DNA of 26,326 bases from Gammaproteobacteria bacterium (GTDB lineage: Bacteria; Pseudomonadota; Gammaproteobacteria; UBA11654): contig JABHDX010000011.1 in NCBI GenBank assembly GCA_018672815.1, positions 1 to 26,326 of the forward strand, written 5' to 3'. Below the pieces are notes generated by a model that was not told the origin of the DNA, ran no database searches, and saw only the letters and a program-made list of their open reading frames with translations. Shown here in pieces: positions 17,244 to 24,447 of the stretch. Both the position numbers and the translations under genes were made by a program. How positions within the stretch are numbered: position 1 is the first letter of the stretch; each line of letters begins with the position of its first letter.

Positions 17244-19682
17244 ATGTCAACAACCACTGTATCAAAACTATCACTAGCACTTAAAATATCCAGCGATAAA
17301 CTGATTGGTCAACTAAAAGATGCAGGCATTGATGTAGACAATGAAGATTCAGTTATTTCAAATGATCAAAAACTACTACTTCTAAATCATCTAAGGGGAA
17401 GTCATGGCACATCTAAGCTAACCTCATCTCCAAAAAAACTAGTAGTCAATAGAAGATCTCAAAGTGAAATTAAACTTTCAGGTGGTTTTGGTACCTCAAG
17501 AACTGTTAATGTGGAAGTCAGAAAAAAACGAACTTATCTTAATAAAGATTCCTTAATGGAAGAAGCTAAAAAAGAAGCTTTAAAAGAAGACTTAAAGACT
17601 AAAGAGTTAGAACAAAAAAGAAATGCACAAGAAAAACTAGATAAAATAAAAAAAGAAAAGGAAGAACAAGAAAAGCAAACCATTGAAGTTTCTGACAATA
17701 CTTTAGAAAATAATAATCAACAACCAGTTATCGAAGAAACTCAAAAAGAACACTCTTCGAAAGGTAAAAACAAAAAAAGAAAAAAAACCAAACATTTTGA
17801 AAAAGATTCTTTTGGAATGGAAGAACTGCATGTTTCAGGTAAAATTAAAAAAAGAAAAAAACGCCAAGTTAGACGCACACTAAATATCACCTCATTGGAT
17901 CAAGGCCAAGGATTTGAAAAACCAAGTACCCCTATAATCAAAGAAATTAAAATTCCTAAATTTATTTCTCCTCAAGAGATAGCACAGAAACTATCTATAA
18001 AAGTAGGAGAAGTAATAACTGTAATGATGAATCAAGGAATTATGTCGAGTGGGAATGATCCTTTAGATCAAGACACAGCCATACTGTTAGTTGAAGAAAT
18101 TGGTCATAAAGCAATTATTATGGATGAAAGATCTACAGAGGATTCCTTATTTGATTCCCAAGTAAATACCAATGATTTGTTTGAAAGGCCACCAGTTGTC
18201 ACGATTATGGGACATGTTGATCATGGTAAAACTTCTCTACTTGATTATATTAGAAAAACTAAAGTTACAGAATCAGAAGCAGGTGGGATAACACAACATA
18301 TCGGTGCTTATTCAATAGATCATAATAATAAAGCAATAACTTTTTTAGATACTCCAGGTCACGCAGCATTTACACAAATGAGAGCAAGAGGAGCCAATGT
18401 AACTGATATTGTAATACTTGTAGTCGCAGCTGATGATGGAGTTAAACCTCAAACAATTGAAGCGATAGAGCATGCAAAATTAGCAAATGTGCCATTAATC
18501 GTAGCTATAAATAAAATTGATAAACCGGATGCTGATTTAGAAAAAGTTAAATCAGAACTTCTTTCAAATGAAATAATTCCAGAAGAACTTGGTGGTGAAT
18601 ACCTATTTGTTAATGTTTCTGCAATTAGTGGAGAAGGTGTCGATACATTACTCGAAACCATCCTTTTACAAGCTGAAGTCCTAGATTTAAAAGCGCCAAA
18701 CGAAGGTAGATCTATTGGTACAGTTTTAGAATCAGGTATTGAGAGTGGTAAAGGTGCTGTAGCAACGATACTAATTAGAGAGGGAAAATTAAATAAGGGA
18801 GATTTAATTATTGTAGGTGAAGAGTTTGGAAAAGCTAGAATACTGATTAATGAAGAAAATAAAGACTTAGAATCTGTGGTGCCATCTATGCCAGTAAAAG
18901 TTTATGGACTATCTGCTGCTCCTAATTCAGGTGATGAAATGAGGGTAATAGATACTGAAAGACAAGCCAAGGATATAGCTATTCAAAGAAAACAAAACAA
19001 CAGAACCAATACTCTTAATGAACAACAAATTTTAAAAATGAAAAACTTCATGGAGAATCCAAATAGTGGAGAATTGAAATCCATACCTATAATGATTAAA
19101 GCTGATGTTCATGGAAGCTCAGAAGCAATAAAAGATTCACTTATAAAGCTATCTACAGAAGAAATTCATATAGATATTGTCTCTTCCGGAGTGGGAGGTA
19201 TCAATGAATCGGATATAAACCTTGCTGAAGCCTCAGATGCATTCATTATTGGTTTTAATGTTAGAGCAGACACAACTGCAAAGAAATCCATTAAAAATTC
19301 AGCTGTAGATATAAAGTATTACAGCATAATTTATGAAACTATAGATGATATTTCAAATATGATTAAAGGGTTATCTGCCCCAGTTATTAAAGAAGAAATT
19401 TGTGGAATAGCAGAAGTTAGAGATATTTTTGATTCCCCAAAGATTGGAAAAATTGCTGGTTGCTTAGTACTTGAGGGCACTGTTATCAAATCTAACCCTA
19501 TAAGAGTTCTTAGAGATAATACTGTTATATTTGAAGGTGAATTAGAATCTCTAAGAAGATTTAAAGATGATGTTCAAGAAGTTAAGTCAGGCACGGAGTG
19601 TGGCATTGGAGTTAAAAACTATAACGATGTTAAAGCAGGTGATCAAATCGAGTGTTTTAGAAATATAGAAGTTAAATCATAA
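17244..19682 (+). CDS. infB: Translation initiation factor IF-2
   Basis: GTPase that brings formyl-Met-tRNA to the 30S subunit and promotes subunit joining. Layout: small N-terminal IF2_N domain (about 1-50), a Lys/Glu-rich linker (about 90-230), a second IF2_N-type domain (about 233-288), then the GTPase: G1 GHVDHGKT (323-330), G3 DTPGH (369-373), G4 NKID (423-426), G5 SAISG (about 456). Domains II, III and the C-terminal fMet-tRNA-binding domain follow to residue 812. It is shorter than E. coli IF-2 (890), the difference lying in the N-terminal linker. AAGGAA at 17229-17234 precedes ATG by 9 bases. The infB stop directly abuts rbfA. Its partner initiator tRNA lies at the head of the same cluster. 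Confidence 0.98.
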   Translation: MSTTTVSKLSLALKISSDKLIGQLKDAGIDVDNEDSVISNDQKLLLLNHLRGSHGTSKLTSSPKKLVVNRRSQSEIKLSGGFGTSRTVNVEVRKKRTYLNKDSLMEEAKKEALKEDLKTKELEQKRNAQEKLDKIKKEKEEQEKQTIEVSDNTLENNNQQPVIEETQKEHSSKGKNKKRKKTKHFEKDSFGMEELHVSGKIKKRKKRQVRRTLNITSLDQGQGFEKPSTPIIKEIKIPKFISPQEIAQKLSIKVGEVITVMMNQGIMSSGNDPLDQDTAILLVEEIGHKAIIMDERSTEDSLFDSQVNTNDLFERPPVVTIMGHVDHGKTSLLDYIRKTKVTESEAGGITQHIGAYSIDHNNKAITFLDTPGHAAFTQMRARGANVTDIVILVVAADDGVKPQTIEAIEHAKLANVPLIVAINKIDKPDADLEKVKSELLSNEIIPEELGGEYLFVNVSAISGEGVDTLLETILLQAEVLDLKAPNEGRSIGTVLESGIESGKGAVATILIREGKLNKGDLIIVGEEFGKARILINEENKDLESVVPSMPVKVYGLSAAPNSGDEMRVIDTERQAKDIAIQRKQNNRTNTLNEQQILKMKNFMENPNSGELKSIPIMIKADVHGSSEAIKDSLIKLSTEEIHIDIVSSGVGGINESDINLAEASDAFIIGFNVRADTTAKKSIKNSAVDIKYYSIIYETIDDISNMIKGLSAPVIKEEICGIAEVRDIFDSPKIGKIAGCLVLEGTVIKSNPIRVLRDNTVIFEGELESLRRFKDDVQEVKSGTECGIGVKNYNDVKAGDQIECFRNIEVKS

Positions 19683-20042
19683 ATGCCAAATGATTTTTCA
19701 GCTAATAAGAGAATCGAGGTAAAGATACATCGAATTATTAGTGAGACAATAAGCCATAAAATAAAAGATAAAAGACTTAAGAATATTATTATCACTGAAG
19801 TAAATCTCACCAAAGATTTATCTTATGCAAGAATTTATTTTACTTCTCTTAATCATGAAAATTTGAAAAAAGAAAACACAGCTACCTTAGACAAAGCAAT
19901 TGGCTTTCTAAGAAATGAAATCAGCAACAAACTTTCAATAAAAAAAGTTCCACAACTTAACTTTATCTTTGATACAAAAGAAGAGGACGCAAATCATATA
20001 AATAAATTAATTGATTCTGCAATTGAGAATGATAAAAAATAA
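19683..20042 (+). CDS. rbfA: Ribosome-binding factor A
   Basis: KH-fold 30S maturation factor acting on the 16S 5' helix and important in cold growth. 119 residues, close to the usual 115-135. Conserved features are the N-terminal RIEVKIHRIISETI, the central strand block IIITEVNLTKDLSYARIYFT and the C-terminal VPQLNFIFD. The ATG starts immediately after the infB stop with no separate Shine-Dalgarno sequence, so translation is probably coupled to infB. The 3' end overlaps truB by 14 bases. Confidence 0.95.
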   Translation: MPNDFSANKRIEVKIHRIISETISHKIKDKRLKNIIITEVNLTKDLSYARIYFTSLNHENLKKENTATLDKAIGFLRNEISNKLSIKKVPQLNFIFDTKEEDANHINKLIDSAIENDKK

Positions 20043-20928
20043 TATAAATGGGTTCTTCTTATTTGATAAACATTCACACATATCTTCTAACCAGGCATTG
20101 CAAAAAGTAAAGAAGTTATTTGGCGCTAAAAAAGCTGGACATACAGGTACTCTTGACCCATTAGCCACAGGTCTGCTCCCCATATGCTTTGGTGAAGCGA
20201 CAAAGGTTTCCTCTTATCTCCTGCATTCATCCAAGACCTATCTCGTAACAGCAAAGCTAGGAGAACTAACTGATACTGGTGATACAGATGGTAAAATTAT
20301 TGATTCTCAATCTATTTCTAAAATAAATCAGTCTGATTTTAAAAAATATTTGAATACATTATTAGGAGAATCCTATCAAAAACCTCCCATGTTTTCTGCA
20401 GTCAAAATTAATGGCAAACGACTCTATAAGCATGCGATCAAAGGAGAGGTTATTGAAAGAGATTGCAGAAAAATATTTATATATAAAATAACATTAAAAA
20501 GCTTAACTAATAATGAATTTCAGCTTGAAGTACAATGCAGTAAAGGTACTTATATTAGGGTATTGATAGAAGATATAGCAAAAAATATGTCTAATATGGC
20601 ACATGTAAAAGAGTTAAGAAGAACCAGTATAGAGCTTCTTGAAAACTATAATATGTATAGCTATAGTCAAATGACCAGTATGTCAAAAAAAGAACTTTAT
20701 AATTGCATTCATCCTTTAGATATCGTGTTTAAAAATATAACTAAAATTAAAATTAATTCAAATCAAACGATTAAATTTAATCACGGCCAAACTATTAATA
20801 TTGCAAGTCAAAAATTAGATATTGGTGAAACAATAATTATATACAATGAAAAAAATTACCTTCAAGGAATTGGGACATCACTATCTGAAAATATAATTAA
20901 GCCAACTAAAGTATTTAATTTGAATTAA
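20029..20928 (+). CDS. truB: tRNA pseudouridine(55) synthase TruB
   Basis: Converts U55 of the tRNA T loop to pseudouridine. Key motif GHTGTLDPLATGLLP holds the catalytic aspartate D43. Further blocks are INGFFLFDKHSHISSNQAL (N-terminus), TYLVTAKLGELTDTGDTDG, KPPMFSAVKINGKRLYK and CSKGTYIRVLIEDIA. I chose ATG 20029 (14-base overlap with rbfA), giving 299 residues and an N-terminus aligning with E. coli TruB. The frame can be extended to a TTG at 20011, but that adds six residues with no support. The C-terminal PUA-like region (about 235-299) is divergent. Confidence 0.95.
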   Translation: MIKNNINGFFLFDKHSHISSNQALQKVKKLFGAKKAGHTGTLDPLATGLLPICFGEATKVSSYLLHSSKTYLVTAKLGELTDTGDTDGKIIDSQSISKINQSDFKKYLNTLLGESYQKPPMFSAVKINGKRLYKHAIKGEVIERDCRKIFIYKITLKSLTNNEFQLEVQCSKGTYIRVLIEDIAKNMSNMAHVKELRRTSIELLENYNMYSYSQMTSMSKKELYNCIHPLDIVFKNITKIKINSNQTIKFNHGQTINIASQKLDIGETIIIYNEKNYLQGIGTSLSENIIKPTKVFNLN

Positions 20929-20943
20929 ATGTTAATTATGTTG

Positions 20944-20971
20944 TTGTTGAATTGAATAAACTATGTAGAAT
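20944..20971 (+). promoter_or_regulatory. Candidate promoter for rpsO-pnp
   Basis: In the 73-bp gap after truB, TTGTTG (20944-20949) and TAGAAT (20966-20971, 5 of 6 consensus) are 16 bases apart. Transcription would start near 20978, about 24 bases before the rpsO ATG. E. coli also has a dedicated rpsO promoter here, which supports the assignment. No Shine-Dalgarno sequence is evident before rpsO. Confidence 0.45.
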
Positions 20972-21001
20972 AGCGTCTGAATTAAATAAATAATAAATAA
21001 A

Positions 21002-21271
21002 ATGTCTTTAGCAACTGATAAAAAGAAAGAAATTATTGAAAAACATAAAACATCCAGTGATGACACTGGCTCTGCTAATGTCCAAATAGCTTTACTGTCT
21101 GAACAAATTGATACACTAATGGGTCACTTTGAAAATCATAAAAAAGATCATCACTCAAGAAGAGGTCTTCTTATGATGGTCAATAAAAGAAGGAAGCTTC
21201 TTGATTATATGAAAAATAAAAATCTTACAGCTTATAAAAAACTTATATCAGATCTAGGCTTAAGAAAATAA
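21002..21271 (+). CDS. rpsO: 30S ribosomal protein S15
   Basis: Primary 16S rRNA-binding protein of the central domain of the small subunit, also contributing to bridge B4 with 23S rRNA. 89 residues, exactly the usual bacterial length. Signature segments: DTGSANVQIALLSEQI, HFENHKKDHHSRRGLL and VNKRRKLLDYMK, including the conserved His-Ser-Arg-Arg-Gly cluster that contacts rRNA. It sits between truB and pnp, the conserved gammaproteobacterial position. The sequence before the ATG is A/T only, without Shine-Dalgarno. Confidence 0.97.
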   Translation: MSLATDKKKEIIEKHKTSSDDTGSANVQIALLSEQIDTLMGHFENHKKDHHSRRGLLMMVNKRRKLLDYMKNKNLTAYKKLISDLGLRK

Positions 21272-21279
21272 TAATAAAA

Positions 21280-21300
21280 CGAACTGTATTCTTTAGTTCG
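21280..21300 (+). other. Inverted repeat between rpsO and pnp (possible RNA processing hairpin)
   Basis: CGAACT (21280-21285) and AGTTCG (21295-21300) form a perfect 6-bp stem around a 9-base loop in the 51-base rpsO-pnp gap. No T-run follows, so it is not a standard terminator. In E. coli an RNase III-cleaved hairpin in this gap governs pnp autoregulation; this is the positional equivalent but much shorter. Functional role is inference. Confidence 0.4.
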
Positions 21301-21322
21301 AAGATTTGTAAGGAAAATAATT

Positions 21323-23437
21323 GTGAGTGAAATATCAAAAAAGATCTTATTAGGAGATCAAGAACTACTAATTGAAACAGGAAAAATTGCTAGGCAAGCC
21401 AATGGATCAGTAATGATTACATGCGATGGAACAACAATTCTAGCCACCGTAGCAGCTAGAAAAGAAGCCAATCCAAATCAAAGCTTCTTTCCATTATCTG
21501 TCAACTATCAAGAAAAAACATACGCCGCTGGTAAAATACCAGGTGGCTTCTTTAAAAGAGAAGGACGGCCTTCAGAAAAAGAAACGCTTATTTCTAGGCT
21601 AATTGATAGACCCTTAAGACCATCTTTTCCAAAAGGCTTTATGAATGAAGTGCAAGTTATCTTGACAGTAATGAGTCTTAATCCAGAAGTCCAAACCGAT
21701 GTAATAGCTATGATTGGAGCATCTGCAGCGTTATCAATATCTGATCTTCCATTCAACGGACCAATCGGTGGTGCTCGAGTAGGGTATATCAATGGTAATT
21801 ATGTTCTCAACCCAAGTCTATCCAGTATGGATGATTCCAAATTAAACTTAATGGTTGCAGGTACAAAAGATGCAATATTGATGGTTGAATCAGAAGCAAA
21901 TGAACTATCTGAAGAAGTTATGCTAGGTGCTGTAATGTATGGACATGAGCAAATGCAAACAGTTATTGATGCAATACAAGAATTGAAAGATGAAGTTGGT
22001 AAAGAACAATGGCAAGTTGAAGAAATTACAAAAGATCCTTCTCTTGTAAAACTAGTTAATGATCTTGCATTTGATAGAATTACATCTGCATATCAAATTG
22101 CGGATAAAGTTGAAAGACAACAAAAGCTCGAAGAAATTAGAACCCATATTGATAATGAAACTAGCGATGAAGATTCAGAATACGATGCATCTGATATCAA
22201 AGATGAAATTAAAGCAATAGAAAAATCAATAGTTAGAGACAGAATCTTAAATGGTGATCCAAGAATTGATGGACGAGACACGACTACAGTCAGAAATATA
22301 GATGTAGAAGTTGATGTCTTAGAAAGAACTCATGGTTCAGCTTTGTTCACCAGAGGTGAAACACAAGCAATTGTAGTAGCAACATTAGGAACAGAACGAT
22401 ATTCCCAAATTATTGATGCTCTCGAAGGTGAATATAAAGATAAATTTATGCTTCACTATAATTTTCCACCATATTCTGTTGGTGAAACAGGGTTTATAGG
22501 TTCTCCAAAAAGAAGAGAAATTGGCCATGGTAAATTAGCAAGAAGAGCTCTTGAAGCTGTATTACCTGATATGTCAACTTTCCCCTATACCATTCGTCTG
22601 GTTTCAGAAATAACAGAATCTAATGGCTCTAGCTCTATGGCAACTGTTTGTGGCTCAAGTCTTGCCTTAATGCATGCTGGTGTTCCAATTAAGGCTCCTG
22701 TAGCTGGAATTGCTATGGGATTAGTAAAAGATGGTGATAAATACCAAGTACTGACTGATATTCTTGGTGATGAAGATCATTTAGGAGATATGGATTTTAA
22801 AGTAGCTGGAACCACTGAAGGTATAACAGCATTACAAATGGATATAAAAATAGATGGAATAACAAAATCAATCATGGATGATGCTCTTGTTCATGCAAAA
22901 ACAGCAAGACTTCATATCTTGGATAAAATGAATGAAGTAATTAACAAACCTTCTGATGAATACTCTAACTATGCTCCTTCCATAATTACGATTACTGTAG
23001 CAAAAGATAAAATTAGAGATGTAATTGGAAAAGGTGGAGCAACTATAAAATCTCTTACGGAGATAACTGGCGCTCAAATTGACATCAATGATGATGGTAT
23101 TGTAACTATTGCTTCTGTTGATAAATCCTCTGGTGAATTAGCGAAAGAAAAAATTGAACTTTTAACAAAAGATGTAGAGTTAAATACCATCTATGAGGGT
23201 CGAGTAGCAAAAATTATGGACTTTGGAGCATTTGTAACAATCTTGCCTGGTAAGGATGGATTAGTTCATATCTCAGAAATATCGAATGAACGAGTCGAAT
23301 CTGTTGATAAAGTCCTGAGTGAAGGCCAAATAGTGAAAGTCAAAGTTATTGAAATCGATAGACAAAAAAGAATAAGATTATCAATTAAAGCAATAGAAAA
23401 CGAAAAAGAAGAAGAAACTACTACTGAAGAGAGCTAA
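21323..23437 (+). CDS. pnp: Polyribonucleotide nucleotidyltransferase (PNPase)
   Basis: Trimeric 3'-5' phosphorolytic exoribonuclease of mRNA turnover. Domains: RNase PH-like 1 (about 1-215, with [14 protein letters not shown] and [15 protein letters not shown]), alpha-helical linker (about 230-310), RNase PH-like 2 (about 315-545, with [12 protein letters not shown] and [19 protein letters not shown], including catalytic aspartates), KH (about 555-600, [12 protein letters not shown]) and S1 (about 617-690, [15 protein letters not shown]). 704 residues versus 711 in E. coli. GTG start with AGGA (21311-21314) 8 bases upstream. It ends 3 bases from the convergent dksA stop. Confidence 0.98.
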   Translation: MSEISKKILLGDQELLIETGKIARQANGSVMITCDGTTILATVAARKEANPNQSFFPLSVNYQEKTYAAGKIPGGFFKREGRPSEKETLISRLIDRPLRPSFPKGFMNEVQVILTVMSLNPEVQTDVIAMIGASAALSISDLPFNGPIGGARVGYINGNYVLNPSLSSMDDSKLNLMVAGTKDAILMVESEANELSEEVMLGAVMYGHEQMQTVIDAIQELKDEVGKEQWQVEEITKDPSLVKLVNDLAFDRITSAYQIADKVERQQKLEEIRTHIDNETSDEDSEYDASDIKDEIKAIEKSIVRDRILNGDPRIDGRDTTTVRNIDVEVDVLERTHGSALFTRGETQAIVVATLGTERYSQIIDALEGEYKDKFMLHYNFPPYSVGETGFIGSPKRREIGHGKLARRALEAVLPDMSTFPYTIRLVSEITESNGSSSMATVCGSSLALMHAGVPIKAPVAGIAMGLVKDGDKYQVLTDILGDEDHLGDMDFKVAGTTEGITALQMDIKIDGITKSIMDDALVHAKTARLHILDKMNEVINKPSDEYSNYAPSIITITVAKDKIRDVIGKGGATIKSLTEITGAQIDINDDGIVTIASVDKSSGELAKEKIELLTKDVELNTIYEGRVAKIMDFGAFVTILPGKDGLVHISEISNERVESVDKVLSEGQIVKVKVIEIDRQKRIRLSIKAIENEKEEETTTEES

Positions 23438-23447
23438 AAGCTATCTT
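23427..23447. terminator. Imperfect hairpin across the pnp/dksA convergent stops
   Basis: AAGAGAGC (23427-23434) pairs with GCTATCTT (23440-23447) around a 5-base loop, 8 positions with one G/A mismatch, spanning both stop codons. There is no T-run on either strand, so it is not a canonical intrinsic terminator. It is the only structure available to separate the two converging transcripts. Confidence 0.25.
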
Positions 23448-23899
23448 GCATCACTGTATTGCTTATCAGATATTTCTCTTCTTTCTTGAGCTTCTAAAGT
23501 TAAACTTGCTACAGGCCTAGCTTCTAATCTTTTTAGGCCAATTTCTTCGCCTGTTTCATCACAATAACCATAGTTTCCTGATTTAATTTTATTGAGTGAA
23601 GTTTGAATTTTTCGTAATAATTTTCTCTCTCTATCACGGGTTCTGAGTTCTAAACCAAATTCTGATTCTTGTGATGCTCTATCATTTGGGTCTGCAAGAT
23701 TATTGCTTTCTTTTTGCATATGATCCACTGTTTTACCTGCTTCATCTTCAAGTTGTGCTTTCCATGCATTTAAAATCTTTGTGAAATGATTTAATTGTCT
23801 TTTAGACATATATTTTTCTTTAGCTCTAGGCTTATAACTATCTATACCAAATTGTTGGATGAGAGAACCGTTAACATTGTTTATTTTTTTTGTTTTCAT
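23441..23899 (-). CDS. dksA: DksA-family RNA polymerase-binding regulator with degenerate zinc finger
   Basis: Secondary-channel transcription factor that, with ppGpp, tunes rRNA and amino-acid promoters. 152 residues from ATG 23899. The coiled-coil tip motif D70-P-N-D73-R-A75 is intact, and the stretch FGLELRTRDRERKLLRKI is strongly DksA-like. In E. coli four cysteines (114, 117, 135, 138) bind zinc; here the aligned residues are C113, T116, T134 and A137, so a standard zinc site is impossible. The same C-T-T-A pattern is known for Pseudomonas aeruginosa DksA2, and related Cys-poor forms occur in alphaproteobacteria. A longer frame starts at TTG 23926, but the candidate promoter would begin transcription there, so ATG 23899 is preferred and matches the E. 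coli N-terminus in length. Confidence 0.92.
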   Translation of the reverse strand: MKTKKINNVNGSLIQQFGIDSYKPRAKEKYMSKRQLNHFTKILNAWKAQLEDEAGKTVDHMQKESNNLADPNDRASQESEFGLELRTRDRERKLLRKIQTSLNKIKSGNYGYCDETGEEIGLKRLEARPVASLTLEAQERREISDKQYSDAR

Positions 23900-23930
23900 T
23901 ATTTCAGTATTAAATTTATGAGACAAAAGG

Positions 23931-23958
23931 ATTATACTGAGAATATAACTTTTGTGAA
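23931..23958 (-). promoter_or_regulatory. Candidate strong sigma70 promoter for dksA
   Basis: On the minus strand, TTCACA (23958-23953, 5 of 6 consensus) and a perfect TATAAT (23936-23931) are 16 bases apart. Predicted transcription start is near 23924, giving a leader of about 25 bases to ATG 23899. It sits just after the queF stop, so dksA is probably transcribed independently of queF. Confidence 0.6.
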
Positions 23959-23962
23959 GTGT

Positions 23963-24355
23963 TTATGAACTAGGATTTATTAAGTTTAATTTATCAGTCC
24001 AGTTTTCATTTATATTAGTGCATTGCACTTCAGTATAAATTCCACCACGTACATTAAATTTAACCTTAACCTCTATGTAATTTGGAAGCATAATATTTAC
24101 CAAATCATCACATATTTTATTTGTAATTGCTTCATGGAATGATCCAATATCGCGATAACTACCCATGTATAGTTTTAAAGATTTTAGTTCAATGCATAAA
24201 TCTCTAGGAATATATTTAATGAATACAATAGCGAAGTCTGGTTGACCAGTTTTAGGGCAAAGACATGTAAACTCAGGGACTTCAATTTTTATCAGATAAT
24301 CTTTATTGATATTCGGATTATCAAAAGATTCGAGAATATTTAATTGGTCATTCAT
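23963..24355 (-). CDS. queF: NADPH-dependent 7-cyano-7-deazaguanine reductase, short (unimodular) type
   Basis: Reduces preQ0 to preQ1 in queuosine biosynthesis (a tunnelling-fold enzyme related to GTP cyclohydrolase I). 130 residues. Active-site block [14 protein letters not shown] contains the thioimide-forming cysteine C33 and D40; the NADPH motif [20 protein letters not shown] (56-75) ends in the conserved HE pair (E75); a later RGGI motif (about 104-107) also fits. This is the short form, as in Bacillus, not the roughly 280-residue two-domain form of E. coli. The minus-strand ATG is 92 bases from the divergent smc start. A TATAAT (24381-24376, minus) lies suitably upstream but with a poor -35. 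Confidence 0.93.
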   Translation of the reverse strand: MNDQLNILESFDNPNINKDYLIKIEVPEFTCLCPKTGQPDFAIVFIKYIPRDLCIELKSLKLYMGSYRDIGSFHEAITNKICDDLVNIMLPNYIEVKVKFNVRGGIYTEVQCTNINENWTDKLNLINPSS

Positions 24356-24375
24356 TATTCTTAGGTTATTTAATG

Positions 24376-24440
24376 ATTATATTGAATATTTTAATGTATA
24401 TATCTTTGAATTACTCTAAAATAAAGTCTTATTCTATAAG
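24376..24440. promoter_or_regulatory. Divergent queF/smc intergenic region
   Basis: The 92-bp gap 24356-24447 must carry start signals for both genes. For queF: perfect TATAAT on the minus strand at 24381-24376, no convincing -35. For smc: TTGAAT (24406-24411) and TATTCT (24430-24435) spaced 18 bases, which would leave only a very short leader before ATG 24448. No operator-like palindrome is evident. Assignments are tentative. Confidence 0.3.
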
Positions 24441-24447
24441 TTTTTTT

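Noticed and set aside
20011..20028. TTG-initiated longer TruB
   Set aside because: It adds six residues deeper inside rbfA without family support; ATG 20029 aligns with known TruB N-termini.
23900..23926. TTG-initiated longer DksA
   Set aside because: The predicted transcription start from the TTCACA/TATAAT promoter falls at this codon, and ATG 23899 gives the family N-terminus and length.
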